From: Henriciella marina
Lineage (GTDB): Bacteria; Pseudomonadota; Alphaproteobacteria; Caulobacterales; Hyphomonadaceae
DNA length: 64,000 nt
Reading direction: 5' to 3'
Assembly (NCBI RefSeq): GCF_027213945.1
Contig: NZ_JAPWGW010000003.1
Coordinates: 372,001-436,000, forward strand
The number at the start of each line of letters is the position of its first letter. Within the stretch, counting starts at the first letter, position 1. Made by a program: the position numbers and the translations under genes. The notes beneath the pieces were generated by a model that was not told the DNA's origin, searched no databases, and saw only the letters and a list, made by a program, of their open reading frames with translations. Below, piece by piece: positions 1 to 10,541 of this stretch.

Positions 1-1048
1 GAAGCAGGCTACCGCCACCGGTCAGGACAGTACGGCGCGGCATGATCTTGGCCAGTTCGCTCTTGCCGATCAGTTTGGAGGCATACTCAAAGGTTTCTTC
101 GATGCGCGGCGCGATCAGGCTGGTGAGTTCGCCGCGGGTCATGTGATGAGCGGCGAGCCTTCCATCATCACCGAGGCGGGCGACTTCGACCTTTTCAGAA
201 AGTCCAGTGCCAGTCGTGTCGGCATGGCCGTAAATCGTCTTCATGCGCTCTGCGGCGGCGAAAGTCGTCCCGATGCCCTGCGCAAGGTCACCTGTCACCT
301 TGGCGCCGCCTGCAGGTACGACACCGAGCCAGGCAGGCACGCCGTTCACAAACGCGCAAGCGGTGGTCACGCCAGACCCCATATCAATGCAGATCGCACC
401 ATTCTCGATTTCATCGTCGATCAGCGTGCCCGCGGCGCTGGCGAGCGCTGACGGGATCAGGCGGTCGACGTTGAGGTGCGCGCGGCCGACGCATTCGACC
501 AGGTTGCGCACGAGCGATTGCGGCGCTGAAACCACGGAGAGGAGGACGGACAGCTTCGTTCCGATCATGCCAACCGGGTCACTAATGCCTTCCTGTTCGT
601 CGAGCTTGTAGAGAACCGGATGGGCGGTGAGGATTTCGCGTTGCTTCGCATCGATCTTTGCAAGGGCCTGGGCGTGAAGTTTCTTGAGATCCTTGGCGGT
701 GACTTCACGGCCGCCAATGTCATTGAGGGCCCCGACGAATTCGCACGCGACCTGCCCGCCAGTTACGCCAAGCGTGACCGAGTCGATCCGCTCGCCGGCC
801 TGGCGCTCTGCGTCCTCAACCGCGAGACGGACAGAGCGCTCCAGCGCTTCCATGTCCGTGATCGAGCCGTCCTTGAAGCCGCGGGCCTGCTGGCGCCCGC
901 CACCCAGAAACGCAAATCCGGCCTTCGCCTCAGGATCGAAACGTCCGATCAGGCAAGTGATCTTGGAACTACCGATATCGAGCGAAGCGATCGGCTGGCC
1001 GACTTTTGCGGCGCGGGATGGTTTCAAGCGGAGGTCTGCCTTGGCCAT
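1..1048 (-). CDS. ftsA: Cell division protein FtsA (3' part beyond the window)
   Basis: FtsA is an actin-fold ATPase that anchors FtsZ filaments to the inner membrane and recruits later divisome proteins. The translated N-terminus holds the phosphate-1 motif SLDIGSSKITCLIG, then the 1C region and IDMGSGVTTACAF for the second half of the fold. The gene starts with ATG at 1048, 2 bases after the ftsQ stop. The C-terminus, with the membrane-binding helix, lies off the left edge. It is the last visible gene of the minus-strand dcw run, so ftsZ is expected next. The identity rests on sequence motifs and on the order ddl-ftsQ-ftsA. Confidence 0.95.
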   Translation of the reverse strand, partial: MAKADLRLKPSRAAKVGQPIASLDIGSSKITCLIGRFDPEAKAGFAFLGGGRQQARGFKDGSITDMEALERSVRLAVEDAERQAGERIDSVTLGVTGGQVACEFVGALNDIGGREVTAKDLKKLHAQALAKIDAKQREILTAHPVLYKLDEQEGISDPVGMIGTKLSVLLSVVSAPQSLVRNLVECVGRAHLNVDRLIPSALASAAGTLIDDEIENGAICIDMGSGVTTACAFVNGVPAWLGVVPAGGAKVTGDLAQGIGTTFAAAERMKTIYGHADTTGTGLSEKVEVARLGDDGRLAAHHMTRGELTSLIAPRIEETFEYASKLIGKSELAKIMPRRTVLTGGGSLL

Positions 1049-1050
1049 GG

Positions 1051-1923
1051 TCAGCTTTCTGCAGCGGTGCCGGACGCACCCTGTTCGTCGAGAGGTTCAA
1101 GAAAAGTGCGCCCGGCGACACGCAGGTCGATCCGCGTGAGCGAGCGTTGTGAAAGGTCAGTCGCGTTTTCGAGCGCGATCAGTTCGTCCGTTGCGCGCTT
1201 AACGCTGGCGTCTGCCGGGAGCCGGATCAGCAAGCCGTCGCGGAGTTTGACATCCCAGCGGCGACGGGACACGCGCTCGGCATAGGAGACCCGGTCACGC
1301 ACAGTATCGGCGCGTGCCAGAAACTGCAGGAGGGCGGGCACACCTTCAGGCGCATCAACGCCAGTCAGCAGGACGAGCTCGCTATAGTCCCTGGCTGAGA
1401 GGCCTTCCATGATCTGTCCGGTGCTATCGACAACCTGCTGGCCGTCGCCATCATACCAGATGGCGCTTGCCTTGGCCGGCGAGGCGTTGATCAGGATCTG
1501 GTTCGGCCACAGGCGGTAGACATGCGCACTCGTGACCTGGCCCGTCGCGAGGACCTGACGGCGGATTTCATGCGGGTCGGCGCGGAACATGTTGTCGCCC
1601 GGGGCGACGCCTGACATCTGCTGGACGAGGCTGGCGCGGCGAACATCACTTCCAAGGCCGGTTATCTGAACGTCTTCCACGGCAAAGCCGAGACCCGTGG
1701 CGGCGCTATCGAAGGCATTGCCGACGCCGTCGCTGACCTTGGACATCGATCCGCCCAGCAAGGCCGCGCCCGCAACGATGAGCGCGACGACCATGACGAA
1801 GCCGGTCAGAACAGAAGTAAGGTCTGCACGCGCAGGTTCGACAGGCACCGGCGCAGGCGCGCGTTTACGCGGCTGCGGCCGGGTGCGCTGGCCCTGCTTT
1901 GGCTGGCCCTTCACCTTCGGCAT
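1051..1923 (-). CDS. ftsQ: Cell division protein FtsQ
   Basis: FtsQ is a bitopic divisome protein that bridges early and late division proteins through FtsB/FtsL. The 290-residue product has a basic, proline-rich cytoplasmic tail (1-34), one membrane segment (about 37-59), a POTRA domain beginning near residue 82 ([12 protein letters not shown]) and a periplasmic beta domain. Its start overlaps the 3' end of ddl by 13 bases and its stop lies just before ftsA, so translation is probably coupled. The long positively charged tail is usual in alphaproteobacterial FtsQ. Confidence 0.93.
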   Translation of the reverse strand: MPKVKGQPKQGQRTRPQPRKRAPAPVPVEPARADLTSVLTGFVMVVALIVAGAALLGGSMSKVSDGVGNAFDSAATGLGFAVEDVQITGLGSDVRRASLVQQMSGVAPGDNMFRADPHEIRRQVLATGQVTSAHVYRLWPNQILINASPAKASAIWYDGDGQQVVDSTGQIMEGLSARDYSELVLLTGVDAPEGVPALLQFLARADTVRDRVSYAERVSRRRWDVKLRDGLLIRLPADASVKRATDELIALENATDLSQRSLTRIDLRVAGRTFLEPLDEQGASGTAAES

Positions 1924-2819
1924 GAAGCATCCTCGATCATCCAGCTCACAAGCGCTTCGAATGTCATACCCGTAAAGGCGGCCTGCTCGGGAACGAGAGA
2001 GGTGGGTGTCATGCCTGGCTGGGTATTTGTTTCCAGGATCACGAGCCGGCCCTTCTTCTCGTCAAATCGAAAATCGGACCGCGACACCCCCCGGCAACCG
2101 AGAGCCTGATGCGCCGTCAGCGCCGCGTCCAGCGCTGCTTGTGTTACAGCGTCCGAAACATCCGCGGGCACCACATGACGCGATCCACCAGCTGCATATT
2201 TTGCATCAAAATCGTAAAACTCTCTTAATGTTGTGATCTCTGTCACCGCGAGAGGCCGATCGCCGAGGACGGCCACGGTCAGCTCGCGGCCCGGAATGTA
2301 TTCTTCGGCCATGAGATTGTCGCCATAGGCCCAGTCATCAGAGGTGAGGAGCTGCGAGGGGCCGTTATTGTCCTCGCGCACGAAGACAACGCCAAAGCTG
2401 GAGCCTTCATTCACCGGCTTGATCACATAGGGCGGCTTGATCGGATGCGCGCGGGCAGCCTCTTCGCGGCTCACTGCAACGTCTTCAGCGATATCGAGGC
2501 CGGCTTGGCTGTAGATCGCCTTGGACTTGCGCTTGTCCATCGCGATCGCAGAAGCTGTGACGCCCGAATGGCTGTAAGGAATGCCGAGTATTTCGAAGAG
2601 ACCCTGAACGCAGCCATCTTCGCCCCATGGGCCATGCAGGCCATTAAGGATGACGTCCGGCTTTTCAGCCGCGATCTGGCTCGCAAGATCGCGATTGGCG
2701 TCGATACCGACAGCGTCATATCCGGCCGCCTGTGCCGCACGCAGCATCTGCTGGCCAGACGAGAGCGAGACCTCACGCTCGGATGACCAGCCTCCATAGA
2801 CGACAGCGACGCGTTTCAT
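1911..2819 (-). CDS. ddl: D-alanine--D-alanine ligase
   Basis: This enzyme makes the D-Ala-D-Ala dipeptide that MurF adds to the murein precursor, using ATP. The 302-residue protein begins [19 protein letters not shown], a typical DdlB start. It keeps the ATP-grasp features [14 protein letters not shown] and, near the C-terminus, SRSDFRF...ETNTQPGMT, which carries the Mg/ATP and substrate residues. An upstream in-frame ATG at 2870 would add a non-conserved 17-residue extension, so the start at 2819 is preferred. It overlaps ftsQ downstream and is separated from murB by a plus-strand transporter gene. Confidence 0.95.
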   Translation of the reverse strand: MKRVAVVYGGWSSEREVSLSSGQQMLRAAQAAGYDAVGIDANRDLASQIAAEKPDVILNGLHGPWGEDGCVQGLFEILGIPYSHSGVTASAIAMDKRKSKAIYSQAGLDIAEDVAVSREEAARAHPIKPPYVIKPVNEGSSFGVVFVREDNNGPSQLLTSDDWAYGDNLMAEEYIPGRELTVAVLGDRPLAVTEITTLREFYDFDAKYAAGGSRHVVPADVSDAVTQAALDAALTAHQALGCRGVSRSDFRFDEKKGRLVILETNTQPGMTPTSLVPEQAAFTGMTFEALVSWMIEDASCRR

Positions 2820-2965
2820 GCTCTTCTCCAGACTGAACAGGACCCGTTTGGCCCGGCCCGACACAAACATGTAGCAGCCGAGAAATTAAGGCAGTCCTTC
2901 CAATTGATCCGGTCGACTGCAGTTGATGTGAATGAACATAGAGGGAGCCGACGCGTTCGATCCGG

Positions 2966-3814
2966 ATGTCAGCAGATGCAGCCAAGCCTCCCGAGCACGA
3001 AAAAGAAGAACATATTACCGAGGAGGAGCGCGAGCAGGCGGCCACGCTAACGCGTCTGAAATCGCGCATTGTCTACGAAATCATTCGACAGGAAGGTCGC
3101 TCTGAGCTTTCGCGCCCGCAAAGCTCGATCTGGTGGTCTGGCATCGCCGCGGGGCTAGGTATCTCAATGTCTCTGGCGATGGAGGCGATGCTTCGGGTCG
3201 CCCTTCCCGATACAGACTGGCGGCCACTGGTCGAGAATCTGGGCTATTCGGCCGGGTTCCTCATCGTGATGCTGGGACGGCTGCAGCTCTTTACCGAGAA
3301 CACTGTGACGGCGGTCCTTCCCACATTGGCAGATCCTTGCCGGCGCACGATCCTCGGCACGACGCGGCTCTGGAGCACAGTGTTTCTTGCCAATATGGTG
3401 GGTACATTGTTCGCAGCGGTGTTCTGGACCTATTCCGGCGCCATCTCACCGGAGGTAGGCGCCGCCGTGCTGGAGCTCAGCCTACATGTTGCCGACTGGG
3501 GCGCAGGCGAAACCTTCATGCGCGCCCTGCCAGCAGGTTTCCTGATCGCTGCGCTCGTCTGGATGATGCCAAGTTCGGAGGGCAGCGAGTTCTGGGTCAT
3601 CCTGTTCTTCACTTACCTCATCGCGCTTGGTGATTTCGCGCACGTCGTGGTCGGGTCTGCCGAGCTGTTCATGGTTGCGCTGTCTGGTGAGCAGGGCATT
3701 TTCAAGCTGCTGGGAGTGAACCTGCTGCCCGCGCTGGCTGGCAATATCATAGGCGGCGCCGGCCTCTTTGCGATCCTTGCCTGGGGCCAGGTGCATGAGG
3801 AAATGGAAGACTAG
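2966..3814 (+). CDS. Formate/nitrite transporter (FNT) family membrane protein
   Basis: FNT proteins are pentameric channels for small monovalent anions such as formate, nitrite or hydrosulfide. The 282-residue product has an unusually long charged N-terminus (about 1-45) and then six hydrophobic segments. It has the family [16 protein letters not shown] stretch and the half-helix region near the second repeat. The charged tail and the LFTENT motif resemble the YfdC-like branch, whose substrate is unknown, so no substrate is assigned. It lies on the opposite strand inside the dcw cluster, and its TAG stop shares a CTAG with the murB stop. Confidence 0.82.
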   Translation: MSADAAKPPEHEKEEHITEEEREQAATLTRLKSRIVYEIIRQEGRSELSRPQSSIWWSGIAAGLGISMSLAMEAMLRVALPDTDWRPLVENLGYSAGFLIVMLGRLQLFTENTVTAVLPTLADPCRRTILGTTRLWSTVFLANMVGTLFAAVFWTYSGAISPEVGAAVLELSLHVADWGAGETFMRALPAGFLIAALVWMMPSSEGSEFWVILFFTYLIALGDFAHVVVGSAELFMVALSGEQGIFKLLGVNLLPALAGNIIGGAGLFAILAWGQVHEEMED

Positions 3815-4788
3815 CTGGTCTCGGCAGCTGTTTGGTCCGGGACCTGAATCCGGCCAATCCGCCGGATTTCCCAGCGAAGGTCGACGCCGGTCACATCCAG
3901 AACGCGGGCGCGCACCAGTTCGCCAAGCGCTTCGATGTCGGCCGCGGTGGCCTCGCCTGTATTGATCAGGAAGTTGCAATGCTTCTCGGAAACCTGCGCC
4001 CCGCCGACCCGCAGGCCGCGGCAGCCGGCGGCATCGACCAGTTTCCAGCTTGAACGCGCATCCGGCGTGCCGGGCGGATCGGGATTGGCAAAGGTAGAGC
4101 CGCCGGTCTTGTCCTTGATCGGCTGGGTCTCGGCGCGCCGGGCCTGATGGTCATCGATTTCCTGCTGGAGCGTCGCAGCATCGCCCTCACCAGAACCTGT
4201 CAACAGGATGCCGGTGACGATCACATCATCTGGAAAGTTTGTGTGCCGGTATGAGAACTCAATCTTCGGGTCGCCATACTGGGCGATCTCAGCTTCGAAC
4301 CTGACGCGCTCACCTGACCTAGTGATGCCCTCAATCTGGTTGGCGACGTCTTTCAGCTCCCGGCCATAACAGCCGGCATTGGTGCGCACTGCGCCCCCGA
4401 TCGAGCCTGGAATGCCGGACAGGAAGGTGAGCCCGGCAATGCCATGCTTTGCCGATGCCTTGGCGACAGCAAGATCAAGAGCGCCCGCGCGTGCAAAGAG
4501 GGAATGCGAGCCTGTTGGCTCAATACCGCCCCAATAGCCACCCATCAGACGGATCGTGACACCCTCAATGCCGCCATCGCGGATGATCGAGTTGGACGCC
4601 ACACCCATGAAGTGAAGAGGCACGTCTTCAGGCAGCGCTTTCAGAAAGTGGGCGAGGTCATCCTCATCCGTTGGCAGGAAAAGGACATCGGCAGGGCCGC
4701 CCACTCGAAACCAGGTATAGGGCGCAAGTGGCTGGTCAAAGAGCAGCTTGCCGCGAACGTCCGGCAGATGATCGCGCCAGTCGCCCAT
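3811..4788 (-). CDS. murB: UDP-N-acetylenolpyruvoylglucosamine reductase
   Basis: MurB uses FAD and NADPH to reduce the enolpyruvyl group of UDP-GlcNAc-enolpyruvate, giving UDP-MurNAc. The 325-residue protein has the FAD-binding PCMH-type region ([15 protein letters not shown], then [11 protein letters not shown]), the [18 protein letters not shown] block, the SYRHTN motif, and the C-terminal [12 protein letters not shown] stretch with the substrate region. Its start immediately follows the murC stop. Its last codon overlaps a convergent transporter gene by 4 bases. Confidence 0.96.
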   Translation of the reverse strand: MGDWRDHLPDVRGKLLFDQPLAPYTWFRVGGPADVLFLPTDEDDLAHFLKALPEDVPLHFMGVASNSIIRDGGIEGVTIRLMGGYWGGIEPTGSHSLFARAGALDLAVAKASAKHGIAGLTFLSGIPGSIGGAVRTNAGCYGRELKDVANQIEGITRSGERVRFEAEIAQYGDPKIEFSYRHTNFPDDVIVTGILLTGSGEGDAATLQQEIDDHQARRAETQPIKDKTGGSTFANPDPPGTPDARSSWKLVDAAGCRGLRVGGAQVSEKHCNFLINTGEATAADIEALGELVRARVLDVTGVDLRWEIRRIGRIQVPDQTAAETS

Positions 4789-6222
4789 CTAGCCAGCCAG
4801 GTTTTCGGCAAGTGCATTTGCGTGGGTCGTGATATCTCCCGCACCGAGACAGACGACGAGATCGCCGGGGCGGGCGATTTCGCGGATCGTGTCCGGCAGG
4901 CTGTCGAGCGCATCCATGGGGCGCGCGTCTGCGTGGCCATTCTCATTGATCGCACGGACAAGCGATTCATGGCTGGCGCCCTCAATCGGGTCTTCGCCAG
5001 CCGCATAGACCGGTGCGATCAGGGCAATGTCAGCATCCTGGAAGCAGCCAGAGAAATCCTTGAAAAGGTCGTGCAGCCGCGAATAGCGATGCGGCTGGGC
5101 GACGGCGATGACGCGGTTTTGGCCCTGCATGGCGCGGGCAGCCTTTAGAACGGCCTGGATCTCCACAGGGTGATGACCATAGTCGTCGATAATGCGGATG
5201 CCATTCCACTCACCAGCAGGCGTGAAGCGCCGCTTCACCCCTCCGAAATTGGCAAAGCTGTGCCGGATCTGATCAGGTGTCGCGCCGAGCTCCAGCGCCA
5301 CGCAGATCGCTGCGAGCGCGTTTGAGACATTGTGGTCGCCTGCCATCGGCAGACGCACGCCCTCTATCGACGAGACGCCAATGCCGAGGCGCTCGCGAAG
5401 CACGACATCGAAGGTGACCCCGTCCGGATCCGAGGCAAGATTGGTCGCGCGCACATCGGCCTGCCGGTTGAACCCATAGGTCAGAATGCGTCGGTCAGAG
5501 ACACGCGCCACCATGGATGAGACTTCAGGGTGATCGGTGCAGAGGACGCCGAACCCATAGAAGGGGATGTTCTTTACATAAGTGTCGAAGGCATCCCGCA
5601 GCGCCTGCATGGAGCCGTAATGCTCCATGTGTTCAGGGTCCATATTGGTGACGATGGCGATGGTCGGGCGCAGCTTGGTGAAGGTGCCGTCGCTCTCATC
5701 AGCCTCCAGCACGATCCAGTCGCCATTGCCCGCCTTGGCGTTGGAGCCATAGGCATTGATGATGCCGCCATTGATGACGGTCGGATCGATGCCCGCGCCA
5801 TCGAGAAGCGCAGCGACCATGGTCGTCGTTGTCGTCTTGCCGTGCGTGCCCGCAACCGCAACGGTCCATTTGAGGCGGATGATCTCTGCCAGCATGTCGG
5901 CGCGGCGGACCACTGGAATACCGGACTCGCGCGCGGCGACGACTTCGAGGTTATCGGACTTGATGGCGGAGGAAATAATAACGGCCCCTGCTCCGATCAC
6001 ATTCTGCGGCTTGTGCCCGATATGGACGGTCGCGCCCTTGGACCGAAGGCGTTCGACATTGGCGCTTTCCTTCACATCTGAGCCCTGAACCTTGTAGCCG
6101 AGATTGATCATGATCTCTGCGATACCGGACATGCCGATCCCGCCTATGCCGACAAGATGGGCCGGACCGAGATCGAATGGCGATGGTTTGTTGGGCATGC
6201 TGGATATGACTTCGAAAGGCAT
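4789..6222 (-). CDS. murC: UDP-N-acetylmuramate--L-alanine ligase
   Basis: MurC adds L-Ala to UDP-MurNAc with ATP, the first step of stem-peptide assembly. The 477-residue protein has the N-terminal UDP-binding fold ([17 protein letters not shown]), the Mur-ligase P-loop [10 protein letters not shown], the central ADESDGTF motif, and the [10 protein letters not shown] motif at the start of the C-terminal domain. Start choice: ATG at 6222 has a GGAG about 10 bases upstream, while a second ATG at 6198 would remove eight non-conserved residues and has no visible ribosome site. It sits directly upstream of murB. Confidence 0.96.
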   Translation of the reverse strand: MPFEVISSMPNKPSPFDLGPAHLVGIGGIGMSGIAEIMINLGYKVQGSDVKESANVERLRSKGATVHIGHKPQNVIGAGAVIISSAIKSDNLEVVAARESGIPVVRRADMLAEIIRLKWTVAVAGTHGKTTTTTMVAALLDGAGIDPTVINGGIINAYGSNAKAGNGDWIVLEADESDGTFTKLRPTIAIVTNMDPEHMEHYGSMQALRDAFDTYVKNIPFYGFGVLCTDHPEVSSMVARVSDRRILTYGFNRQADVRATNLASDPDGVTFDVVLRERLGIGVSSIEGVRLPMAGDHNVSNALAAICVALELGATPDQIRHSFANFGGVKRRFTPAGEWNGIRIIDDYGHHPVEIQAVLKAARAMQGQNRVIAVAQPHRYSRLHDLFKDFSGCFQDADIALIAPVYAAGEDPIEGASHESLVRAINENGHADARPMDALDSLPDTIREIARPGDLVVCLGAGDITTHANALAENLAG

Positions 6223-6386
6223 GAAAGGAGGTCTCCGCAGTAGCGTGTGGAGACCAGATTAGGCAAGCACCCGCATGCTGAGATGGCTGTGACGCGGCGA
6301 TTCAGGGGCAATCGGGTCGGGTTTTCCTTGCAAAACGAAATAGTTCGGGAAGGATAGGGGTTCAGGCCGAACCGAAGGTTTTCGCG

Positions 6387-6872
6387 ATGGAAATGCATCT
6401 CGCCCAACTCAATGTCGGCCGTCTTGTGGCGCCGACCGATGATCCGCGTGTGAAGGATTTCATGGACAATCTCGACTTCGTGAATGGGCTCGGCAGGCGG
6501 ATGCCCGGCTTTGTCTGGATGATGGAAGGCTCCGGTGAACCCGGCACCGGAAATACCGAGGTCAAGGTCGGGGGCGACCCGCAACAGGTCTCAAATCTTA
6601 CCGTGTGGACAGATGTTGAAAGTCTGGAGCAGTTCGTCTGGGGAACCGTGCACAAGAGATTCTATGAGCGCCGGAACGAGTGGTTCGAGGTGATGGGCGA
6701 CGTGCATTTTGTCATGTGGTGGATACCGGTCCATCACCAGCCTACGCTTGAGGAAGCCCTTGAGCGCCTGGAGAGGCTGCGCGCCAATGGCGACAGCGAA
6801 GAGGCTTTTGGCTGGAGCTGGTTGAAACAGGCCAAAATGCACAAGACCCACGCCTGCCGGCCAGCCGCCTAG
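6387..6872 (+). CDS. DUF3291 domain protein
   Basis: This is a 161-residue protein of a family annotated as DUF3291 (dimeric alpha-beta barrel-like). Visible family features are [16 protein letters not shown] at the start, [14 protein letters not shown], the [18 protein letters not shown] core, and [18 protein letters not shown]. Function is not established; distant relatives with this fold are small monooxygenase-like or sensor proteins. An AAGG lies about 7 bases before the ATG. It is a plus-strand gene inside the minus-strand dcw cluster, and its stop shares CTAG with the murG stop. Confidence 0.82.
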   Translation: MEMHLAQLNVGRLVAPTDDPRVKDFMDNLDFVNGLGRRMPGFVWMMEGSGEPGTGNTEVKVGGDPQQVSNLTVWTDVESLEQFVWGTVHKRFYERRNEWFEVMGDVHFVMWWIPVHHQPTLEEALERLERLRANGDSEEAFGWSWLKQAKMHKTHACRPAA

Positions 6873-7960
6873 ATTATCGCAGCCTTCTCGGCCAGATTGG
6901 CAAGATCCTGCGCCGCAGTGATCGTGCCAGCTTCCCTCGCCCGAGCAGCGCGCGTTTCTAGCTCGTCGCCATTCTCCAGGCGCACCTTGATGAGCTCACC
7001 AAGGAGGTTCGGGTAGAGATTGTCCTCAAGCATCACATCGGCGGCATCCACATCGACGAGGGCTTCGGCATTTGCGGCCTGGTGATCATCCATCGCGATC
7101 TTGAGCGGGATGAGGATGGACGGGCGCCCGACGGCGGCAATCTCACTGACCGTGCCCGCGCCAGAACGCGCAATGATCAGGTGCGCTGCGGCAAGGCGTT
7201 CCGGCATGTCTGCAAAGAAGGGCCGTAACTCATGGCGAAGCCCAACCTCTTCATAGATGGCGCGAACCTCGTCGAGCTGTTCTTCGCGCACCTGCTGGAC
7301 GATGTTGAGGCGCGCGCGGAGCGGCGCTGGCGTGTGGAAGGCAATGGCGAGCGGAATGATCTGGCCAAGGATGCGGGCACCCTGGCTGCCACCCGTGATA
7401 AAGATATTGAGGTCGCCGCTGGTCGGCGGGAATGGCGCATCGCGCAACGCCGCAATTGGCGCGCGGACAGGATTGCCGACCGGCTCATGGCGCACACCTG
7501 ACGGTAGCTTGTCGAGGCGAGGAAAGCCGGACGCGACGAAGGCAGCCTTCGGCGCGAATTGCCGGTTTACCCTGCCGAGCACAGCATTTTGCTCATGAAC
7601 GATGATCGGCACTTTGCGCCGGTGCGCTGCGCTGAGCGCCGGAAAGGCAGGATAACCACCGAAACCTGCAACGAGCGCGGGCTTTCTGGACTTCATTAGA
7701 CGGCTGGCCCGGCCAATGCCGCGCCAGATTTTCAGGGCGGCCGACGGCAGTGTCCAGAACTTGCGGAGGTTTGGACTGGCGGCGGCGACTTCTTCCTTCC
7801 AGTCGGCTGGAAAGCTACCTGCATAAGAAAGACCACGCGCATCGCTTATTAGGCCGACCTGCCAGCCGCGCCCGCGCATTTCTTCCGCAAAGGCTGCGGC
7901 CGGGAACATGTGACCGCCCGTACCGCCAGCCGCGATGATAAGAAGGGGTTTGTCAGCCAT
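6869..7960 (-). CDS. murG: UDP-GlcNAc:undecaprenyl-PP-MurNAc-pentapeptide GlcNAc transferase
   Basis: MurG is the GT28-family glycosyltransferase that converts lipid I to lipid II on the inner face of the cytoplasmic membrane. The 363-residue protein shows the N-terminal glycine-rich loop [14 protein letters not shown], the second-domain [12 protein letters not shown] motif, and the nucleotide-sugar site [23 protein letters not shown] with the later DDHQAANA. The start overlaps the ftsW end by 8 bases, the usual coupling in this cluster. Confidence 0.96.
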   Translation of the reverse strand: MADKPLLIIAAGGTGGHMFPAAAFAEEMRGRGWQVGLISDARGLSYAGSFPADWKEEVAAASPNLRKFWTLPSAALKIWRGIGRASRLMKSRKPALVAGFGGYPAFPALSAAHRRKVPIIVHEQNAVLGRVNRQFAPKAAFVASGFPRLDKLPSGVRHEPVGNPVRAPIAALRDAPFPPTSGDLNIFITGGSQGARILGQIIPLAIAFHTPAPLRARLNIVQQVREEQLDEVRAIYEEVGLRHELRPFFADMPERLAAAHLIIARSGAGTVSEIAAVGRPSILIPLKIAMDDHQAANAEALVDVDAADVMLEDNLYPNLLGELIKVRLENGDELETRAARAREAGTITAAQDLANLAEKAAII

Positions 7961-9107
7961 ATCGTTCTCTATTTCCGAGGCTCTGGCGGCGGATCAAGGC
8001 GAGCGCGAGGCCCAGCGTCAGCGCAATCCCCAGCATGGAAGAACCGCCATAGGAGATGAACGGCAGCGTCATCCCCTTTGGCGGGATAAGGCTGACATTC
8101 ACGGCGATATTAATAGCGGCCTGCAAGGCGAAAAGGGTGAAGAGGCCGGATGCAGCCGCACGTGGATAAGGGTCATGCAGGCGCGATGCGGCGCGAATAC
8201 CGCGCCAGCAGATATAACCGTAGAGACCGATCACCAGCAGCGCAGCGACATAACCAAACTCTTCGCCAAGCACGGCGTAGATGAAGTCGGTATGGGCATC
8301 CGGCAGGCTGGATTTCACCGTCCCCTCGCCCGGCCCAGCCCCAAGCAGGCCGCCGCGGGAGATCGCTTCGGACGCCTTGTCGATCTGGTAGGTGTCATAG
8401 TCCGACGGGTTGATGAAGCTGTTCACCCGGTAGCGCACGTGCGGAAGCAGCGTATAGAGCGCGCCGCTGAGCGTCACGCCGCCAGCAAAGAAGGCCGCCG
8501 CCCAGCGCCAGGGCAGCCCAGATACGAAGAAGGTCGCGATGAAGGCCGCGGTAATCAGCGCTGACTGACCAACATCCGGCTGAAGCAGCAAGAGGCCAAG
8601 AACCACAACGTAGAAAACAAGCGCGACGATTGCCCAAGGTCCGTCCGGAAAAAGACGCCGCTGCGCGAGGAGCCATCCGATCAACACGATCAGGACGGGC
8701 TTTACGAATTCCGATGGCTGGAGCGTGAAGCCACCAATGCTGACCCAGCGCTCTGCGCCTTTCGCCTCATGGCCGATCAGCATGATGGCCGCCAGAAGAA
8801 CCAGAGACACAGCAAACGCCAGTGCGGAAAGCCGGCGCACCCATACGCGCGTCAGCATGCTCGAGCCGATCAGGACGGCAGAAGCGCCGGCTGCATAGAC
8901 GCAGTGGCGTTTGACGAAGTGGTACGGATCCGAGAAACCAAGGCGCTCAGCTGCTGGCGGTCCAGCCGCGAGTGACAGCATCAGGCCAAGGCCGAGAAGC
9001 GTGAAAGACGCCGCCATGATGCGCCAGTCTACGCTGAGGCGCCATTCTGTGATGATCGAACGCTCGGAGCGCGGGACGATCACCGTGCTACCGACCGAAA
9101 CCGTCAT
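7953..9107 (-). CDS. ftsW: Septal peptidoglycan polymerase FtsW (SEDS family)
   Basis: FtsW polymerises lipid II at the septum in partnership with the transpeptidase FtsI. The 384-residue protein is highly hydrophobic with about ten membrane segments. It carries the SEDS signatures [14 protein letters not shown], a stretch resembling the family R-x-x-SFINP region, [26 protein letters not shown] (read in two parts), and the C-terminal [21 protein letters not shown] aspartate is present where the catalytic residue is expected. It overlaps murD (ATGA) and murG. Confidence 0.95.
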   Translation of the reverse strand: MTVSVGSTVIVPRSERSIITEWRLSVDWRIMAASFTLLGLGLMLSLAAGPPAAERLGFSDPYHFVKRHCVYAAGASAVLIGSSMLTRVWVRRLSALAFAVSLVLLAAIMLIGHEAKGAERWVSIGGFTLQPSEFVKPVLIVLIGWLLAQRRLFPDGPWAIVALVFYVVVLGLLLLQPDVGQSALITAAFIATFFVSGLPWRWAAAFFAGGVTLSGALYTLLPHVRYRVNSFINPSDYDTYQIDKASEAISRGGLLGAGPGEGTVKSSLPDAHTDFIYAVLGEEFGYVAALLVIGLYGYICWRGIRAASRLHDPYPRAAASGLFTLFALQAAINIAVNVSLIPPKGMTLPFISYGGSSMLGIALTLGLALALIRRQSLGNRERYG

Positions 9108-10531
9108 GCCGATTCTCGCATCACCGGCCGGAGGGCATCTCCTCCAAGCGCTTCAACAGCTTCACGAAAAGCATCCCCGCGCGCCTCGAAGTCCCTGAAC
9201 TGATCAAAGCTGGCGCAGGCAGGTGACAGAAGCACGATCGGGTTTTCCTCGCCCGACGCCTTTGCGTCCTCGAGTGCGCGCGCGACCGCCTTGTCCAGCG
9301 TGCCACAGCTTTCATGAAATGCCTTGCCATCAAGCGTGCGCGCAAAGTCGTCAGCGGATTCACCAACGAGATAGGCTTTCGCGACACGGCCCATGAGCGG
9401 CATTAGTGGCTTGATACCGCCTGCCTTTGGCTGGCCGCCGGCGATCCAGTAGACACGCGGATAAGCCCGAAGCGCCTGTTCTGCCGCTTGCGCATTGGTT
9501 GCCTTGGAGTCGTTGACGAAGCGCACGCCATCGATCTCTCCGACCTGCTCCATCCGGTGAGCAAGGCCCGGGAAGGTCAGGATAGCGGCAAAGATCCGGC
9601 CGGGATCAAGACCAAGTGCGCGGCAAGCGGCATAGGCCGCGGCCGCATTCTGCCAGTTATGGCGACCGGGAAGCGTTGCTGAATCCCCGAGGTCACCGAC
9701 ACGGACCGCATTATTCGCGAGACTGTCGAACAGTTTGCCATCAATTGCGCTGACGCCGCGCCCCAGCGCAAATTCCGATGAAATCCGCGCCAGGCGCATC
9801 TCGCCGCTCTGGGCAAGCCCCATTGCGATCGCTTGCGCATAGTTATCATCGAAGCCGATAATCGCGGTATCGCCAGCGCCCTGGTTACGGAAAATACGCT
9901 TCTTGGCGGCCACATAGCCGTCCATGCCACCATGCCGATCAAGATGGTCCGGTGACATATTGAGCAGCACCGACACGTCGCAACGCAGGCTCTTGGTCAG
10001 GTCAAGCTGATAGGATGACAGCTCAAGAACATAATAACCGTTCGCCGACAGGGCCGGCAGATCGAGAACGCCGGTGCCGATATTGCCGCCGACATGCACG
10101 TCGAGACCGCATTCCTTCAGGATGTGACCGATGAGCGCCGTCGTTGTCGATTTACCGTTGGTGCCAGTAATGCCGATGATCTTTGGACGCCCGCGTTCCG
10201 GCAGCGACTGAACCGCTCGCGCGAAAAGCTCCATATCGCCGACGACCGGCACATTCGTCATCTGAGCAAGGCGCACGAGACGGTGCGGCTGCGGGTGCGT
10301 CAGCGGTATTCCGGGGGAAAGGACGAGTGCGGCGAAGTTCTGCCAGTCGCGCTTGTTGAGATCAGAGACCGGAATGCCTTCAGCCTCGGCCTTTGCCCGC
10401 GATGCCTCATTGTCGTCCCAGGCGTGGACTTTTGCCTTACCGGCTTTCAGAGCGCGCGCAGCCGCAAGGCCTGTCCGGCCAAGGCCGTACACCGCAACAT
10501 CTCTTCCAGCATATTCGGTAATCGGGATCAT
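9104..10531 (-). CDS. murD: UDP-N-acetylmuramoyl-L-alanine--D-glutamate ligase
   Basis: MurD adds D-Glu to UDP-MurNAc-L-Ala using ATP. The 475-residue protein has an N-terminal UDP-binding domain (VAVYGLGRTGLAAARAL), the P-loop GITGTNGKSTTTALIG, the NMSPDHLDRHGGMDGYVAAK stretch, and the C-terminal NDSKATNAQA motif that opens the last domain. It lies between mraY and ftsW, with 10 bases between it and the mraY stop and an ATGA overlap with ftsW. Confidence 0.96.
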   Translation of the reverse strand: MIPITEYAGRDVAVYGLGRTGLAAARALKAGKAKVHAWDDNEASRAKAEAEGIPVSDLNKRDWQNFAALVLSPGIPLTHPQPHRLVRLAQMTNVPVVGDMELFARAVQSLPERGRPKIIGITGTNGKSTTTALIGHILKECGLDVHVGGNIGTGVLDLPALSANGYYVLELSSYQLDLTKSLRCDVSVLLNMSPDHLDRHGGMDGYVAAKKRIFRNQGAGDTAIIGFDDNYAQAIAMGLAQSGEMRLARISSEFALGRGVSAIDGKLFDSLANNAVRVGDLGDSATLPGRHNWQNAAAAYAACRALGLDPGRIFAAILTFPGLAHRMEQVGEIDGVRFVNDSKATNAQAAEQALRAYPRVYWIAGGQPKAGGIKPLMPLMGRVAKAYLVGESADDFARTLDGKAFHESCGTLDKAVARALEDAKASGEENPIVLLSPACASFDQFRDFEARGDAFREAVEALGGDALRPVMRESA

Positions 10532-10541
10532 GGAGTGCGGG

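Noticed and set aside
620-1285. Plus-strand frames of about 150-220 residues at the left edge
   Set aside because: They are antisense to ftsA and ftsQ and have no supporting motif.
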